This document shows, piece by piece, positions 37,601 to 49,751 of a stretch of DNA of 64,000 nt. The stretch comes from Bryum argenteum (taxonomy: Eukaryota > Streptophyta > Bryopsida > Bryales > Bryaceae). Positions within the stretch are counted from its first letter, which is position 1; each line of letters begins with the position of its first letter. The notes under the pieces were generated by a model. It worked only from the letters and a program-made list of their open reading frames with translations. It had not been told where the DNA came from and made no database searches. The position numbers and the translations under genes were made by a program. The stretch lies in contig CM073331.1 in the NCBI GenBank assembly GCA_037043015.1, positions 6,812,187 to 6,876,186 of the forward strand, given 5' to 3'.

Positions 37601-38400
37601 ACTTAAGCAAAAGAGAGCTTACACGCTCTCACAAGCGCCCTCGTGGTGAAGGCAATGGCCCGTCCCTCGTTGGCATCGCTTCCGGCCTCTTGCTGTTGAG
37701 CGACGGCCAGTGAGCCTGCTCCCTCCTCGGTTCGGGGCAATAAAGAACAGACCGATCACCGGAGACGACGGGTCTATCGAGGCCCGCGACTCAGCGAGAT
37801 TGAGGGGTGTTGGCGATGCCCGGCGTGGCCTCCACGGTGGTGGCCGTGATGCGTCTCTCCTTGCATGCATTCCCGAAGTCACCAATTTCGCTTCCATGAG
37901 AATTTTGACGTAGTTACCTTCTGGTTGTGATTAGATCCGATTGCGTGGTGGTCGACCACGGTAGAGTTCTGTTGGTACCGTCCCGAATTATTTTGCGTAT
38001 TTTTGATGTGCCGTTATTCTTTGTGTAAATCCGATCCAAAGTGCAGAGATTCTCACAAGGTGATCTTTGTGCTTTGGGTTGTTCCCCTGGCCCATGAAAT
38101 CGTGCCTCCCGATGTCATCACGCCTCGGACGGGATCATTGATCCGGCGAGGCTGGTGCTTGGTGGACGGTGCCTGCAGCCGGGAATGTTGCCGCCAAGTC
38201 CGCCGCATGGCGCATGGCGCGCGTGCCGATGACCTCGGTGGCCTGGACAACGCACGAATCCGTTCTTGCACCGACCTCAATCGGCCGGGAAGTAGCGCAC
38301 TCCCGAAGTCCCCCTTGCTCTTTGTGCCGGGCCTTCTACGTTGCCGGAGCTGGCGGTTGATGGGAGGAGCACGAGTCTCCTTCTCTTCTCACTCGTAATC
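37601..38400. other. GC-rich islands, no recognised gene
   Basis: Two GC-rich stretches (37620-37900 and 38140-38360) give long frames on both strands with Arg/Ser/Pro-rich products, as expected from composition. No domain, terminal repeat or splice pattern supports a gene. Confidence 0.4.
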
Positions 38401-39820
38401 GATCCCCCTCCCTATGCAAATTATCACTGACCGAAATGTGTAGGGAAGAAAATGGAAATTGTCTTGAAGTGCATATGTGTTTGGTAGTGCTACTAAATAA
38501 TGATTGCGATAATCCATGTGCAATGAAATTTGTTTGGAAATGTCTAAAACCAATGTAAGCAAAAAAAGTGAAGATTGACTTACATGGTGGCCGTTGGCTT
38601 CCTCTCCCCATTCGGTGGTTGCCCCATCTCGCTTCATAATTGTATGCTCTTGTTCCTTGTTGTTGGCATGATGTTGAGTAGGCCAAATTTGCCTCACCAA
38701 AGTGTATAGAAGAGGACTAATGCCGAAATTGTCTCCCTCGAGCACCTCCTCCCTTCCACCCCAAGATGTTGCTCACGTGATGGTAAAATAAATGTCTAAA
38801 TCCTCTTGGTGTATCACGTTTTTCTACCTTGGAAGAGCATGGCAAACTCAATAACCTATCCTTGTCAGCAAATCCAACAAGAACCCCACACTTTGCTCCC
38901 CCAAGCCTTGTTCAAACTTACCCCATCTCACTATCTCATCCCCAGTGACAACAAAGCATTCCATGGATGTTCCCCATCTTATGCCTTTGAGAAGAAAGAA
39001 GTTAGGTGTGTTGGTAGAAGTTAGTTTGAGAAACCTGTGCTTATCTATTTTGAATTTTTTGAAGCTTATGGCATTGATGCATGATGGAGTATTGGTGGCT
39101 TGTGACACTCAAGATTTGATTTTCTTGGCTTCAAGTTTGAATTTGAAAGGCCTTATGTTCAAATTGGCTAAATTTTGTTATTTAGAGCATTTGCGAGAGT
39201 AGAAATGTATGGTGGAAGAGATTAGCCAAATGTTTGATTTTCAAAACTCCCATCTTGTCCAAAATACCAAAAGCCGGAGTCTTCAAATCAGTGGGTGTAA
39301 GCAAAAACAGGCTCAATCACATGGCGGTGGGAAATTACTCCCTAAACCCCACACTTCTTTCAAACTTACTCTAATCCATCTTTCCAAGCGTCGTTTTCTT
39401 TTGCAAATTACATGTTCTGGGCCTAACTCCGCCCCCATTTCAATGCCCAAACGACAAAATTTCAACTCAAATTGGAAGAAACACCTCCCATGAAGAAAAA
39501 AATTTCTAATAAAATCTCCATTCTAAAAATGTGAGAGTGGAATTTGAACATGTAGTAAACTCTACGATAAAGTACACCCATTTACCTACACAAGAAAAAC
39601 GGCAGATGAAAATTACGAGGATGAGAACACGGGACGACTTCAAACATCCCCAAGTTTACTTAGAATGTCGTAAAATCGACATATCTGCCCGATTAAGGGT
39701 TAAGGAAAGTAGAAGATGAAAGTAAAATGATGTAAGCTCGAAAGTAAAAATACTGATTGTTTGTGATGCCGAAAGGAAATCGATTAACGTAGAGTCAAGA
39801 GTCAGATTATGAGTATTTGG
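38401..39820. other. Unassigned AT-rich DNA
   Basis: Frames at 38848-39108 (minus) and 38945-39202 (plus) overlap antisense and match no family. The plus one (LNLKGLMFKLAKFCYLEHL) is somewhat protein-like but short. Nothing is supported. Confidence 0.35.
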
Positions 39821-39852
39821 AAGGAGTTCTGGACATACTTACCTTCAAGGTC

Positions 39853-40838
39853 TGCATTTGGTCGTTCTCTATAATAGGACCTGCTTCGGTGAAAGCCTGA
39901 GCAAACAAATTAAAGGACAATTTGTACATAGCAAATTCGTTTCTGCCATGGTCTTCAGCAAGAATCTTACGCTGTCAAGTTTGTTCTATATAAATAATAT
40001 TTAGCTTTTATAAAGGACAATTATGAACGATGAGACCAAGGGATACCAACATGTTTGCCAGCTTGTGTCTCCTTGGAGGACCAAATTCAGTTTCTTCTTT
40101 TGTCTTCTTGTTTGGTTGTTCCTCTGTATTATCACAAAACAAAATTTATTCAAGAGTTAGTGATAAAGATGTTTACTTCAGATCATTTTCATCACTAACT
40201 CTGGAATAAATTTTCTGAAAATTGTGTATCTACAGAAGCTTCCTCTCAAAATTTGTGTACAAATCGTAATTGAGGATACCATACACAAGCTCGTTGACTG
40301 TCACTGAGTTTCGACATTTAAACAAACAAACCTAAGCAGAAACACAAACAGTGGGTGACATGTAGCATCCTTTCCCAGGCAACTGAGAGGAGGATCCACT
40401 TAAACCAGAAAGTGGAGCAATTTTAGTATCACATGGAAATAAATCTCAAGTGTTGCAAAATGTTAAAAGAAGTGAGCAAGTCTGATCGGACGATCACAAA
40501 ACTATCATCGTGATTCCATGCATCGAATGACACTTACGAACAAAGCTGCAGCCTTTATGGCGGTCTGGATGACCCCTTCCGTCTCGCAGACTTCTTGTGA
40601 ATCCATCCCCTTCACCCTAGTAAATGGAACACCTAGACATGATTTGTCATCAAGCCTCAATTCACTTAAGCACGTGCATGTCGAAATTCTTTCAGAAATG
40701 AGAGAGGAAAAACAAGCACATAAGAGCCATTGTTACAATGAAAATGCACTTTAACAAAATGTGTACGATCGGAAAAATGCAATGATTTGAAATAATAGAG
40801 CAAGTACCTTGTGATTCAGATTGAGATTCGGGAGACAT
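39853..40838 (-). CDS. Exons of an unrecognised spliced gene
   Basis: Minus-strand pieces with good splice sites: a start exon 40838-40808 (MSPESQSESQ, donor 'caag|gtactt'); 40616-40538 (contains MDSQEVCETEGVIQTAIKAA, donor 'gttc|gtaagt'); an exon near 40127-40055 (EQPNKKTKEETEFGPPRRHK); and one near 39972-39853 (KILAEDHGRNEFAMYKLSFN then LFAQAFTEAGPIIENDQMQT, donor 'ttgaag|gtaagt'). The last exon is strongly protein-like and probably helical. I do not recognise the family. Joining exons 1 and 2 with these sites gives a stop, and the third-to-fourth junction does not keep frame, so it is either a decayed gene, misread splice sites, or sequence with errors. A 3' end was not found. Confidence 0.4.
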
Positions 40839-41800
40839 GGCGATGTTCATCCACTGCCATCGAGGTTGGACTGAAATCTTGTTTCAAGCCTCCCGAGCCA
40901 GACATGCTCCTCCTTCAATCACACTCCAGAGGCTACTCATCGCCGTGTTGCTTATTTATCTCGAGCATCAGTACTTCCATCAACTACGTCCCATAATTTG
41001 GAATGTGTGAGGAATATGGTAAGCTGGAGAGGGTGGAACTAGTTTTCATAATAGCTTAGAAAGTGACTATATACTCTGGACGAATTGGTGAGATCATGAG
41101 AATTGTTCTCTAAAGAATTGATTATTTATTTCATCAGGCTAGTTTGTGTGGTGTTCTTTGAATGCCTGATATATATGCCGAGGGAGGAGTTTCTGCTTCT
41201 TTCCATTGAGATTTACCTATAAACAAGTCAAAAACGTTTTTACTTGAGCATTCCCTTGATATTCCTCTTTGAGGTTTTGAGGGAAGCACATTTAAATGGG
41301 TTATACCAAATCATGCTTTATAAATTAAGTAACGAAAAGACCAAGAAGTGTGAAGTGATGTGTATTAATTATATTATTGAATGTCATAGTCATTGTTCTT
41401 ATTCCATAAAGCTAGATGACTTCTCTATGTCTTCTCTATGTAACGTAATGGTGGAATAGTCTACAGGGGTGATTCATGAACTCGCTCCACTCTCTCACAC
41501 ACTTGTACTAATAAGTAATTGCAAGAAAGCATCTTTTTGGTTTGAGGATAATTAGGGGTTAACGATCATGTAGAGAATCAAGAGAAGCAATCTGAGCTCA
41601 ATCATGCCTTCTAATCGATGGACAGATCAATCACTTCAAAATACACATGCAGTACATCCACCTAAGCTCATCCAATTCATCCACTCCACCAGTTCATCCA
41701 CTCAGTTCATCCAATTCTCCGTTCAACCATTTCCATCCACCTCTCTGTTCGCCCAGTTCATCCACGCGGCTCGAGGTGTAAATAAATACCAAGCCTGATG
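40839..41800. other. Intergenic DNA with a simple repeat
   Basis: At 41650-41765 the words 'gttcatcca' and 'ttcatccactc' recur about eight times in a loose array. The frame through it (41604-41798) is a composition effect. The stretch 40990-41600 shows no gene. Confidence 0.5.
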
Positions 41801-41807
41801 ATTACAT

Positions 41808-42500
41808 TTGAGTTACTCTCCACTCGATCGATTTCAGAAATTAATGTCGAATTACGTATCAATTGCAGCTTCGTCCATTGTGGCTACTTCTTCCAATCGC
41901 GAATTCGTCCTTGCTTGTGGATCGACGATTGGGTATAAACGTACTACGCTGGCGGCAGATTTCACCAGTGTAAGTGGTATGTGTAAGTGCTGCTTACAGG
42001 TAGATTCGGATATTGGCATCGTCGTTTCGGAGAAGTTGTTTATCGCCGTCATGATGGGCCCTCCGTCATGATGGGTCCTGGCAGAATCGAATTCTCCAGT
42101 AGTTTCCCATTAGCAGACCAGTGCAGAGTTAGAAGGTCAAATTGCGACTCCTGTCGAGTGATTCAAATTTGATGTCACATTCTGCTGCCATTTTTTATAT
42201 CAGCCATTTACGAGGTAGGGGACCTACCAGGGCGGCGGAGCTCGATGCTCTAGGCGGGACGTGGAACCAAATCGGTACAGTTTCTAGTAAGAGTTCTACC
42301 GAGCTACTTTCATAGATTCATTCTCTCCTGATGTTTCCCGCCGTTTGGAAAAAAAGTTTCTGAGTTACTGGATATGGAGATAAAAAGAGAGCCAGGTGAA
42401 TGGAGATCTGCTTCCAGTTGATCGACTTGCTCTCAGTTCACACTAGTTGTTGGGTTGGCTTTCAGATTACTTGCATCTTGTCTATGATCAGTAGTAAAAC
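41808..42500 (+). promoter_or_regulatory. Plus-strand member of the leader family, cut by the gap
   Basis: 42200-42310 matches the minus-strand leader at 28110-27960 (shared 'acgtggaaccaa' and 'cagtttctagtaag'). A short frame at 41808-42071 contains 'VDSDIGIVV', like 'IDSDVGIVAF' near the end of the PLATZ-like protein. This looks like fragments of the same duplicated family in opposite orientation. Any coding region would run into the N gap. Confidence 0.4.
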
Positions 42501-42600
42501 NNNNNNNNNNNNNNNNNNNNNNNNNNNNNNNNNNNNNNNNNNNNNNNNNNNNNNNNNNNNNNNNNNNNNNNNNNNNNNNNNNNNNNNNNNNNNNNNNNNN
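42501..42600. other. Assembly gap, exactly 100 N
   Basis: A run of exactly 100 N is a placeholder for a gap of unknown size. The base after it starts the first copy of the 42601/57481 duplication, so this is a contig edge. Confidence 0.98.
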
Positions 42601-42799
42601 ACCATTGCGAATGGTTTCACTTCACTTCACTTCACTTCACTTCCCATGTAAAAATTCCCTAAACACTATGAAGCATTGTTGAACAAGTATGAATCCTCAT
42701 GTAGTATCTAGACAACACTAGCCTTCTCACTTTCACGGATTTCATTGATACGAAGATCGTTTGAGAGTTGTCACCATTTTTCTATGTGCAAGGTTGAAG

Positions 42800-42965
42800 A
42801 TGGCACTACAATTGACCGTGTGGGTAGTAGCTTCATTGATGTTTTTCTCACACCTTTGCAAAGCAACTACCAAACGTTCAGTTGGTGCATCAACTCATAA
42901 CCAAACAACTCCGAAACGCCCAAAACATCAGCTGCTCAAGGTATGATATTGATCTAACTATCCCA

Positions 42966-42999
<34 letters not shown>

Positions 43000-44981
43000 T
43001 GCAAACTACATGATTACATAATAATGCTCTAAGATGCGCGTCATGTATATTATTGGCGAAAGTATGGGCTTTGAGGTATTTGCTCCAAAACCCTTGAAAA
43101 CAATGTCTATGTCAAAATAAGTAGATGTTCATTACAAGCAAGCCTTACAGAATTACGGTTGACGTCTTTTGTTGTAGTAATATCAATGCCAAATTGCTCT
43201 CATGCGGATTCCGATTAGGTAGTCTTAATGACCCAACCAATATTTTAACACTAGATTCTTATAATTACTTCCTCTTAAAGCTTTGAGATTTTCGAGCAAA
43301 ATGAAACATGTAAGAGTAATGATCAATGGATAATTAACCATGTAGTTGGAGTCTCAAAGTCTTTCCTGATATCTAGAGCAAATTAATATTGCTACTCTCA
43401 AAGTCTTTCCTGATATCTAGAGAAAATTAATATTGCTACTGCTTAAACAAAAATAAGTGAGTTGTGTTGGTGACGAGTATGCAGTCATGGAGTATGCCCA
43501 TGATACGGGTGCAAGATCACCAAGCACGGCAAAATCCAGGCCAAAACAAATCTGACACACAACTATGGGCGGAGATGGTGAATCAGAGTCGCGCACGCTG
43601 GGCCTACATGAACCACCATCTCAACCGATCGGTGGGTGTGAAGGCATGGGAACTTCCTAGACTGGAGTATTCAACAGGGAGTTAATTACTTGGTGGAATT
43701 GGAAATGGGATCTCCCCCGCAAGACACGACTTTCCTTGTCGACACCGGAAGTGCCCTAACCTGGATGCAGGTCGAACATTGCGATCCATGCCTGGACGCT
43801 CCGCATTATCCATACCCCGTGGCAAGTCAAGACTCATTCGACAGATGGGTCGAATGTGCAGAGCCATTGTGCCAGGTGAGATCCTTTTCCAAGTGCCGAG
43901 TCTTAGCAATTGAGCTCTTACATGGATCTAAACTACCTCAGTTACTCTGATATCCATATTTGCCTTGTATATAGGAGCAACAAGTTCTAGCTTACACTCT
44001 TTCTCCAGCTAGCAACAAGTACATCCATCACTTAAAAATCTTCTCGTTCGAAGAATAGTACTGATTTCACATTGTATGGATGATGACGTACAGGAGCTCG
44101 GGCCCCGAGCAGATTGTATTGCAATTGCGCGATTTGGCGATGACTGCAAGTTTAATGTGGCATATACTGGCGGCACTAATGTTCGAGGGAAAGTGGGAAT
44201 TGACACGATCCACTTCAACAACAACGGGTATGATGAGTCGAAAGCGATTCATGTGGGAATGGCGTCCGAAATTCACGACGCTGATTCTGGTTTCGATGGA
44301 GTGATGGGATTAGCTCGGAGCCCTCTTGGACTGTCTTACCAACTGGACTCGGAGTTCGACAATGTGTTCTCCCACTGCATAGTGAATCCAGCTTCTGGCA
44401 GAACGAGCAAGTTCACGATGGGGGCAATTCCATCTGGCTTGAACCAACACTTAGACTACACTCCCATGCAAGCACCGACCAATTGGGAGAATCCTTTCTA
44501 TTATGTGACTCTGATAGGAATTGCAGTCGGCCGTGAAATCCAGGCCTTCGATCCGGCTTGGTTTGGACAGCTTTCTCGTGGCGGTGGTGGTCTCTTTATC
44601 GATAGCGGCGCCGCTGTAACGCTTTTTCCAGAAGCTGCCTTGAATGTCATAATACGCTCTTACCGTCGTCAAGTAACAAGGTTTCCCTCTATGGCGTACG
44701 AGTCATATCCCTTCTGCTTTGACACCACGGGTTCGCCGCGACCGGTTCTTCCTGACCTCACTTTTAAGTTTGCCAACAATGTGGATCTGGTGGTGACCTC
44801 GGCGGAGGCTTTCGTAATGAGTGGCCCCTTCATGTGCTTGGCTATGCATTACATACCTCGTGGTGATACGTATGGAATTGCGAGTGTTATTGGTAATATC
44901 TTCCTGCAAAATCAGTATGTTGTTTATGATAACACGGACGACACCATTGGAATCGGTCCTTGGAACTGTCTTAGTGTTTGA
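42800..44981 (+). CDS. Pepsin-like aspartic protease, copy A (nepenthesin type)
   Basis: An A1-family aspartic protease, probably secreted or vacuolar. Exon 1 (42800-42940) gives a signal peptide (MALQLTVWVVASLMFFSHLC). Intron 1 holds a 31-T run (42968-42998). Exon 2 (43485-43875) carries the first catalytic motif in 'FLVDTGSALTWMQ', followed by cysteine-containing text. Exon 3 (from 43975) includes 'VAYTGGTNVRGKVGIDTIHF', the second catalytic motif in 'LFIDSGAAVTLFPEAAL' near 44595, and the C-terminal 'ASVIGNIFLQNQYVVYDNTD'. The stop is at 44981. Splice phases of exons 1 and 2 agree. Two problems remain: an extra G near 43677 shifts the frame just before the 'NYLVELEMGSPPQ' motif (copy B lacks it), and a frame change near 44055 is common to both copies. 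It is therefore either a recent pseudogene or a gene with sequence errors. Confidence 0.85.
43353..43440 (+). repeat. 44-bp tandem duplication in protease intron 1
   Basis: 'ctcaaagtctttcctgatat' plus 'ctagag(c/a)aaattaatattgctact' occurs twice, with starts at 43353 and 43397. It is also present in copy B (near 58233-58318), so it predates the large duplication. Confidence 0.9.
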
Positions 44982-45750
44982 TCACCAACCATGCAGTTTC
45001 TAGTGACAGAATGGCAACACAATTGAAGTTTTGCGTCAATTGATGTGAGTATGCCTGTTGGCACTTATGAATAAGATCTCTTCAAGTAGAAGATTGATGT
45101 CGCATGTTATGTTGTGTTTATTACAATCCTACTTAGCAATTGTGAATGGCAACACAATTGCCGTTCTACTTCAATGGGTAGCTAGATGTAGGTGTGGGGT
45201 ACATTTTGGGGGTGGGAATGTGAGGGGGTGGTAGAGGGTGGGGATCTTGGAAAAAGGCGTAAGGATTATATACTACCTCCAAGTTGGTTCACCTAACTTA
45301 TTTTTCTAAATACATGTCATTGCTATATGTATTCATGATTGATTGTGAGCAATGCATTCTCCATTGGAGTTAGCTCAAAGACATTTCATCCGCATTACAT
45401 GTGAGTGCTTTTTTGATCCAAATGATTTGTCATTTCATACAAAGAATGTACATCTAGAGCCACAAGTTCAATTTCCTTCCAGTTCAAAACTCTCGTGACC
45501 CAATTCTTGTTCATTGGAGGAGACTCGAACTCTACCTTTTGCTCAACATGTAAATAATGAGAGTAGACTTCCTAAACCTCACTTGGAATGCTATGTAGCA
45601 CCAATTTAGAATAAAATTGAATAATTGGGTGACAACAGCTGGAGTTGAACCAGCTTAGAAGAGTCCATATACTCGTTGTCTCACAAAATGAATGGCTTAC
45701 CCGCACAGGGAGTTGTTTCGAAAGAATACTTAATCAATTTGTTGAAATTA
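44982..45750. other. Downstream of the protease; possible SINE
   Basis: After the 3' untranslated region (with 'gaatggcaacacaattg' twice, near 45010 and 45144) comes a G-rich stretch (45188-45250). On the minus strand 'ggtagagttcgagtctcc' (complement of about 45521-45538) resembles a pol III B box with A-box-like 'tgttgagcaaaagg' before it, so a SINE fragment is possible. The same text is in copy B. Confidence 0.4.
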
Positions 45751-48700
45751 ATTCACACAGTTTCATTGAACCAACTTGCAAAAATCTTACAAAATTGAGG
45801 TCAAAATAACAACCTGGATTTGAAGCCACTTTCTCTGGCATCCATCCTCGGGCCTCATACTCCCCGGGCTGTCTCTGCATTTGTACAAATCACAGTTCAC
45901 TCACACCATAAAGTTGTTTATCACTGGTAATAAATGAATGTTTTTGGCATGATCACTTAGTACCCCTGTACCTTCTTCCTTGAGTTATCATCCCAAAATG
46001 CTAAGCAGTAGCTAGCTAGGTGCTACAACAAGATGAAATGTGACATTATAAACAAAACCCACAATCCACAATCACAACTTTACAAATCAATGAAATTCTG
46101 TCAAACAATTTAGGTGAACTTACTCTAAATATATCTCTAAATATATGAACCATATGATCACCTGGCTCATATTCATGAGACAGTAACTTCCATGCCAAGC
46201 TGAATCTGCACATGATTGGGAAGTTGAAAGGCCTACATTGACTTATGAATATGATCAATAACAATCGAGATGAGCCCCTCCCTGGTTTGGATGTTGCATG
46301 TTATGATGTCAATAACATGACGTTGAAAATTCCCAATACCTGTGAACAAAGAAAAAAAAAAGTCACTGTGAAAATTGAAAATTGATACAATTGCATGTGA
46401 ACCCATGCTTGTAACAAAGCCATAAATGCAAATTGAACAACCCAGGCATTGAAAAATACATATTCATCCTAGCTACTTGAAGAGACATCAACCTCACCAC
46501 CGGCTCTTTGAGCTTAATACCGCCTTTTCATTTAATGGAAACATTGAATCACAAATATCAAATCTATGACCTCGGTGATAGGACAAAAGTCTTAGTTACA
46601 TTGTCAATGGTTCCTTTCCTTCCCGATGGGTTGACTAGTCCCGAGATCCTTCCCGATGATTGAATCAATTGAACACAACAATTGATTGAAAAAAACAAAA
46701 CGTATCAAAAATGTCAACCCAGCAAACCCTGCAAAAGAATTCAAAACCAAGTACATGAACATGACTCATTTATCCATCTGGTATTTAGAATTGAAAACAA
46801 TTATACCAATGAACTACGGACTAGTGTCTTAAGATTTTATTTTTTTATTTTTATTTTTTTTTTTCTCTACATCGGAATGGAATAACTCGGCACGCATAAT
46901 AAATTAAAGATCAAGATCCGCCTTCGTTGGATGACTCAAGTTGAAAACCCTAGGGCCTGGGCAGGCGGGCAGCTCATTGAAAAACCATAGCAATGGTACA
47001 AAACCCGCCAACACGGAAAGCCATCACATGAAGAAATTGAACGGAACCTCCTCAAATTCCAAGACGTGCCAAGCAATATTGATTGATCCGCATGGTACCA
47101 TTTACTATTGAAATCAAAACCTATAGAACAAATAAAAAGAACTCAAACAATCCTACTTAAATAGATGAACCCACCCAATCATCAATTGAAACAAAGATGT
47201 CTCAAATACCATCCGCAGCGTAAATGATGATTGTAAGCTACTCCATTACATTTCCTTGTTTGCTCACACCACCTGGAGAACCGAAAAATGACCCCTCATT
47301 TGACAACATATGTACAAAATTTGAGAACGTATGTATGCAATTTGGGTTTCAACAAGTCTCGCCTCGAGATGTCGCTACCGCAACTGTAATTGTAATCGTG
47401 TAATTCACACTTTCATTGAACCGACTTGCAATAATCCTACAAAATTGAGTAAAAGATAACAACCTGGATTTTGAGCCACTTTCTCCGCATCCATCCTTAG
47501 GCCTCATACTCCCCTACGGTCTCGTGATTTGCACCAATCACGTGGAAAATCGTTCACGGGGTACTAATTGATGTTTTTAGCATCACTTAGTACCCCCGCA
47601 TCTTCTTCCTTGAGTTCAATATCATCCCAAAACACTAGCAAGAGCTAGCTAGGTGCTACAACAAAATGGAATGTGACATTATAAACAAAACCCACAATCC
47701 ACAATTAGAACTTTACAAATCAATGAAATTTTGTCAAACAAAGGTCAACTTACTCTAAATATATCCCTAAATATGTAATGAACCATATGATCACCTGACT
47801 CATATTCATGAGACAAGAATCGCCTTGCAAGTCGAAACCGCACATGATTGGGAAGTTGAAAGGCCTAAAGTGAGTTTGTGAACAAAGCAGAAAAAGTCAC
47901 TTACTATGAACAATTGAAAATTGATACAATTGCATGATTGTTCATGCACGTAACTAAGACTCCATAAATATATGCAAAACAACAACCCAGGCATTGAAAG
48001 ATACATATTCATCCTACTTGAAGAGACATCAACCTGAGCAGCCCTCTTAATCTGAGCTTAGTTTAACCCTTAAAGGTCTGAACGACCATATTTTGGTTGC
48101 TAGAATACAACGTATTTTGTTTGTATTGGAATGAGTGCACACCTTTAATAGATTTGAGTTCAAAGAACAAGTTGACATATAAATCCATGCGGTTCTACTA
48201 AGCTTTTAAGATCACAATATAGAGTTTCTTATTGGTAGCAAATCTCAATTATACGCCACCGTACATACTATCCCCAAGGGACCTTTAAGGGTTAAACCCT
48301 CTTCTAATTTAATGGAAACATTATTACACATGATTCAAATCTATGACCTCGGTGGTAGGAGAAAATTCTTACTTACATTGTTAATGTGTTCCTTCCCCGA
48401 TGGGTTGACAAATAAACACCGAAATTGATTGACAACAAAAATGTATGAAAATGTCAACTCAAAGAAAGCCTCGTAAGTTAACCCCGCAAAAGAATTCCAA
48501 ACCTACATACGAACATGACTCATTATCCATCTCGTATTTAGATTTCAAAACAATAGTTACCAATGAACTATGACTAGTAAAGATTTCTATCTCAGTCTTC
48601 TTTTTTTTTCTCTCTACACCGGAATGGAGTAACCCGCATATAAAGATTCAGCTTGGATGACTCAAGTTGAAAACCCAGGCAGGGTGCTCATTGAAAAACC

Positions 48701-49055
48701 ATAACAATGGTACAAAACCTTCCCGCCAACACATGAGTTGAAATCGAATTCCAAGACGTGCGAAGCAATATTGATCCGCATGGTACCATTTACTATCGAA
48801 AAGAAATAAAAGAACTCAAACAATCCTACTTAAATAGATGAACCTACCCAATCATCAAATCGAAACAACATGTCTAAAATAACATCTGCGTAGATGATGA
48901 TTGTAAGCTACTCCATTTCCTTATTTGCTTACACCACCTGGATAACAAAAAATGACCCCTCATCTGACAACATACAAAATTTGGGGTTCAAACTTTGGGC
49001 TTCAAAATTTGGGACTCTAGCATGTCACTGCATGCAACCAGGTAATTGTAATCAG
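45751..49055. repeat. Two tandem units of about 1.65 kb
   Basis: Unit 1 (45751-47402) and unit 2 (47403-49055) align throughout ('tttcattgaaccaacttgca', 'ggcctcatactcccc', 'gtgctacaacaa', 'ctctaaatatat', 'atggtaccatttactat'). Unit 2 carries an extra segment of about 240 bp near 48060-48300 bounded by two 'aacccttaa'/'ttaagggtt' ends, that is, an insertion with short inverted ends. Minus-strand exon-like pieces occur in each unit: 45875-45815 with AG/GT borders (QPGEYEARGWMPEKVASN) and one near 46230-46120 ending at 'ttaga|gtaagt'. I do not recognise the protein. Confidence 0.8.
48055..48300. mobile_element. 240-bp insertion with short inverted ends (MITE-like)
   Basis: Present in unit 2 and absent from unit 1 of the 1.65-kb tandem pair. 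It begins 'gtttaacccttaaaggtc' and ends 'gacctttaagggttaaac', exact inverted repeats of 18 bp. Bases next to both ends (unit 1 context 'ccggctctttgagctta / ataccgcc') do not show an unambiguous target duplication. It is non-coding. The same element is in copy B at about 62900-63140. Confidence 0.75.
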
Positions 49056-49280
49056 AAGAACCAGTGAAGAATGAAACAAACAGAATCTGCCAATCGATTT
49101 TACAAGTTTTCAATTTGACTAAAATAAATCTTCTTATCAAGGACAAAAACTAACCAATAATTGTATAATTGTAGATTTCCTGTCAGTTACCACCGTAATC
49201 TGTAACGCCTAGTATCTTACCACCTTATCTGTACTTACATCCGCCTAGTATCTTTGAAATTAGAAATCACTCCTAATAAG

Positions 49281-49751
49281 AAACCCTAAATAAAGTAGGC
49301 GAACTCGCAATCTTACAAAACTTGCAAATACAGAAGGACTAAGATTCCCTTTCTATCCACCTTCCATGGTAAGTCACCTGATCGCATGCTTGGAACCTTG
49401 ATCGATCTCTAGGGTTCTACGTTAAATGACAATTCCTACACAGAAAGGAAGGACAGATCTGCAAATAGCATACAGCATGCGTTCGCCCATTGCTAAAAAT
49501 GGACCAAAAAAATTTGTGTGCAACAGGAAGCAGCAGAAGTTACCGAACTGCTGTGTGTGTTGATTCGACACAACGGCGATCATCAAAACCAAAGAGAAGC
49601 CAACAGAAATAGCCTCGATGAGCAACTTTTGCTATCAACGATGCTCAGCTCGCTACCAAAAACGCAAAAACCGCAGGTCATACAGAGAGCGACTCATATC
49701 TTAAAACAATCATTGAGCGGTGCACTATCAGGTGTAAGCATTACATGGTGA
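49281..49751 (+). CDS. Candidate small gene with telo-box promoter and ATG-intron
   Basis: A telo-box AAACCCTAA (49281-49289), common in plant translation-related promoters, lies 77 bp before an ATG (49366-49368) followed at once by a donor ('atg|gtaagt'). A 3' splice site 'tgcaacag' near 49527 would join the ATG in frame to EAAEVTELLCVLIRHNGDHQ and onward to LLLSTMLSSLPKTQKPQVIQ, stopping at 49751 (about 77 aa). The start-codon/intron arrangement is known from several plant ribosomal protein genes, but this peptide is not one I recognise. It may be only the 5' part of a gene. Confidence 0.35.

Larger units (their letters stand above)
42601..49157 (+). repeat. Direct duplication, copy A
   Basis: Matches 57481-64000 nearly base for base, starting exactly after the gap with 'accattgcgaatggtttcac' and a TTCAC microsatellite. 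It contains one aspartic protease gene and two 1.65-kb tandem units. The drift in offset (14880 at the start, about 14843 at the end) comes from many small indels. Confidence 0.95.

Noticed and set aside
42400-42651. An open frame crossing the N gap
   Set aside because: It is created by translating through 100 N and joins unrelated contigs.
44076-44981. The 301-residue frame as a complete gene starting at its own ATG
   Set aside because: The first catalytic Asp motif lies upstream in exon 2, so this frame is only the last exon of the protease.
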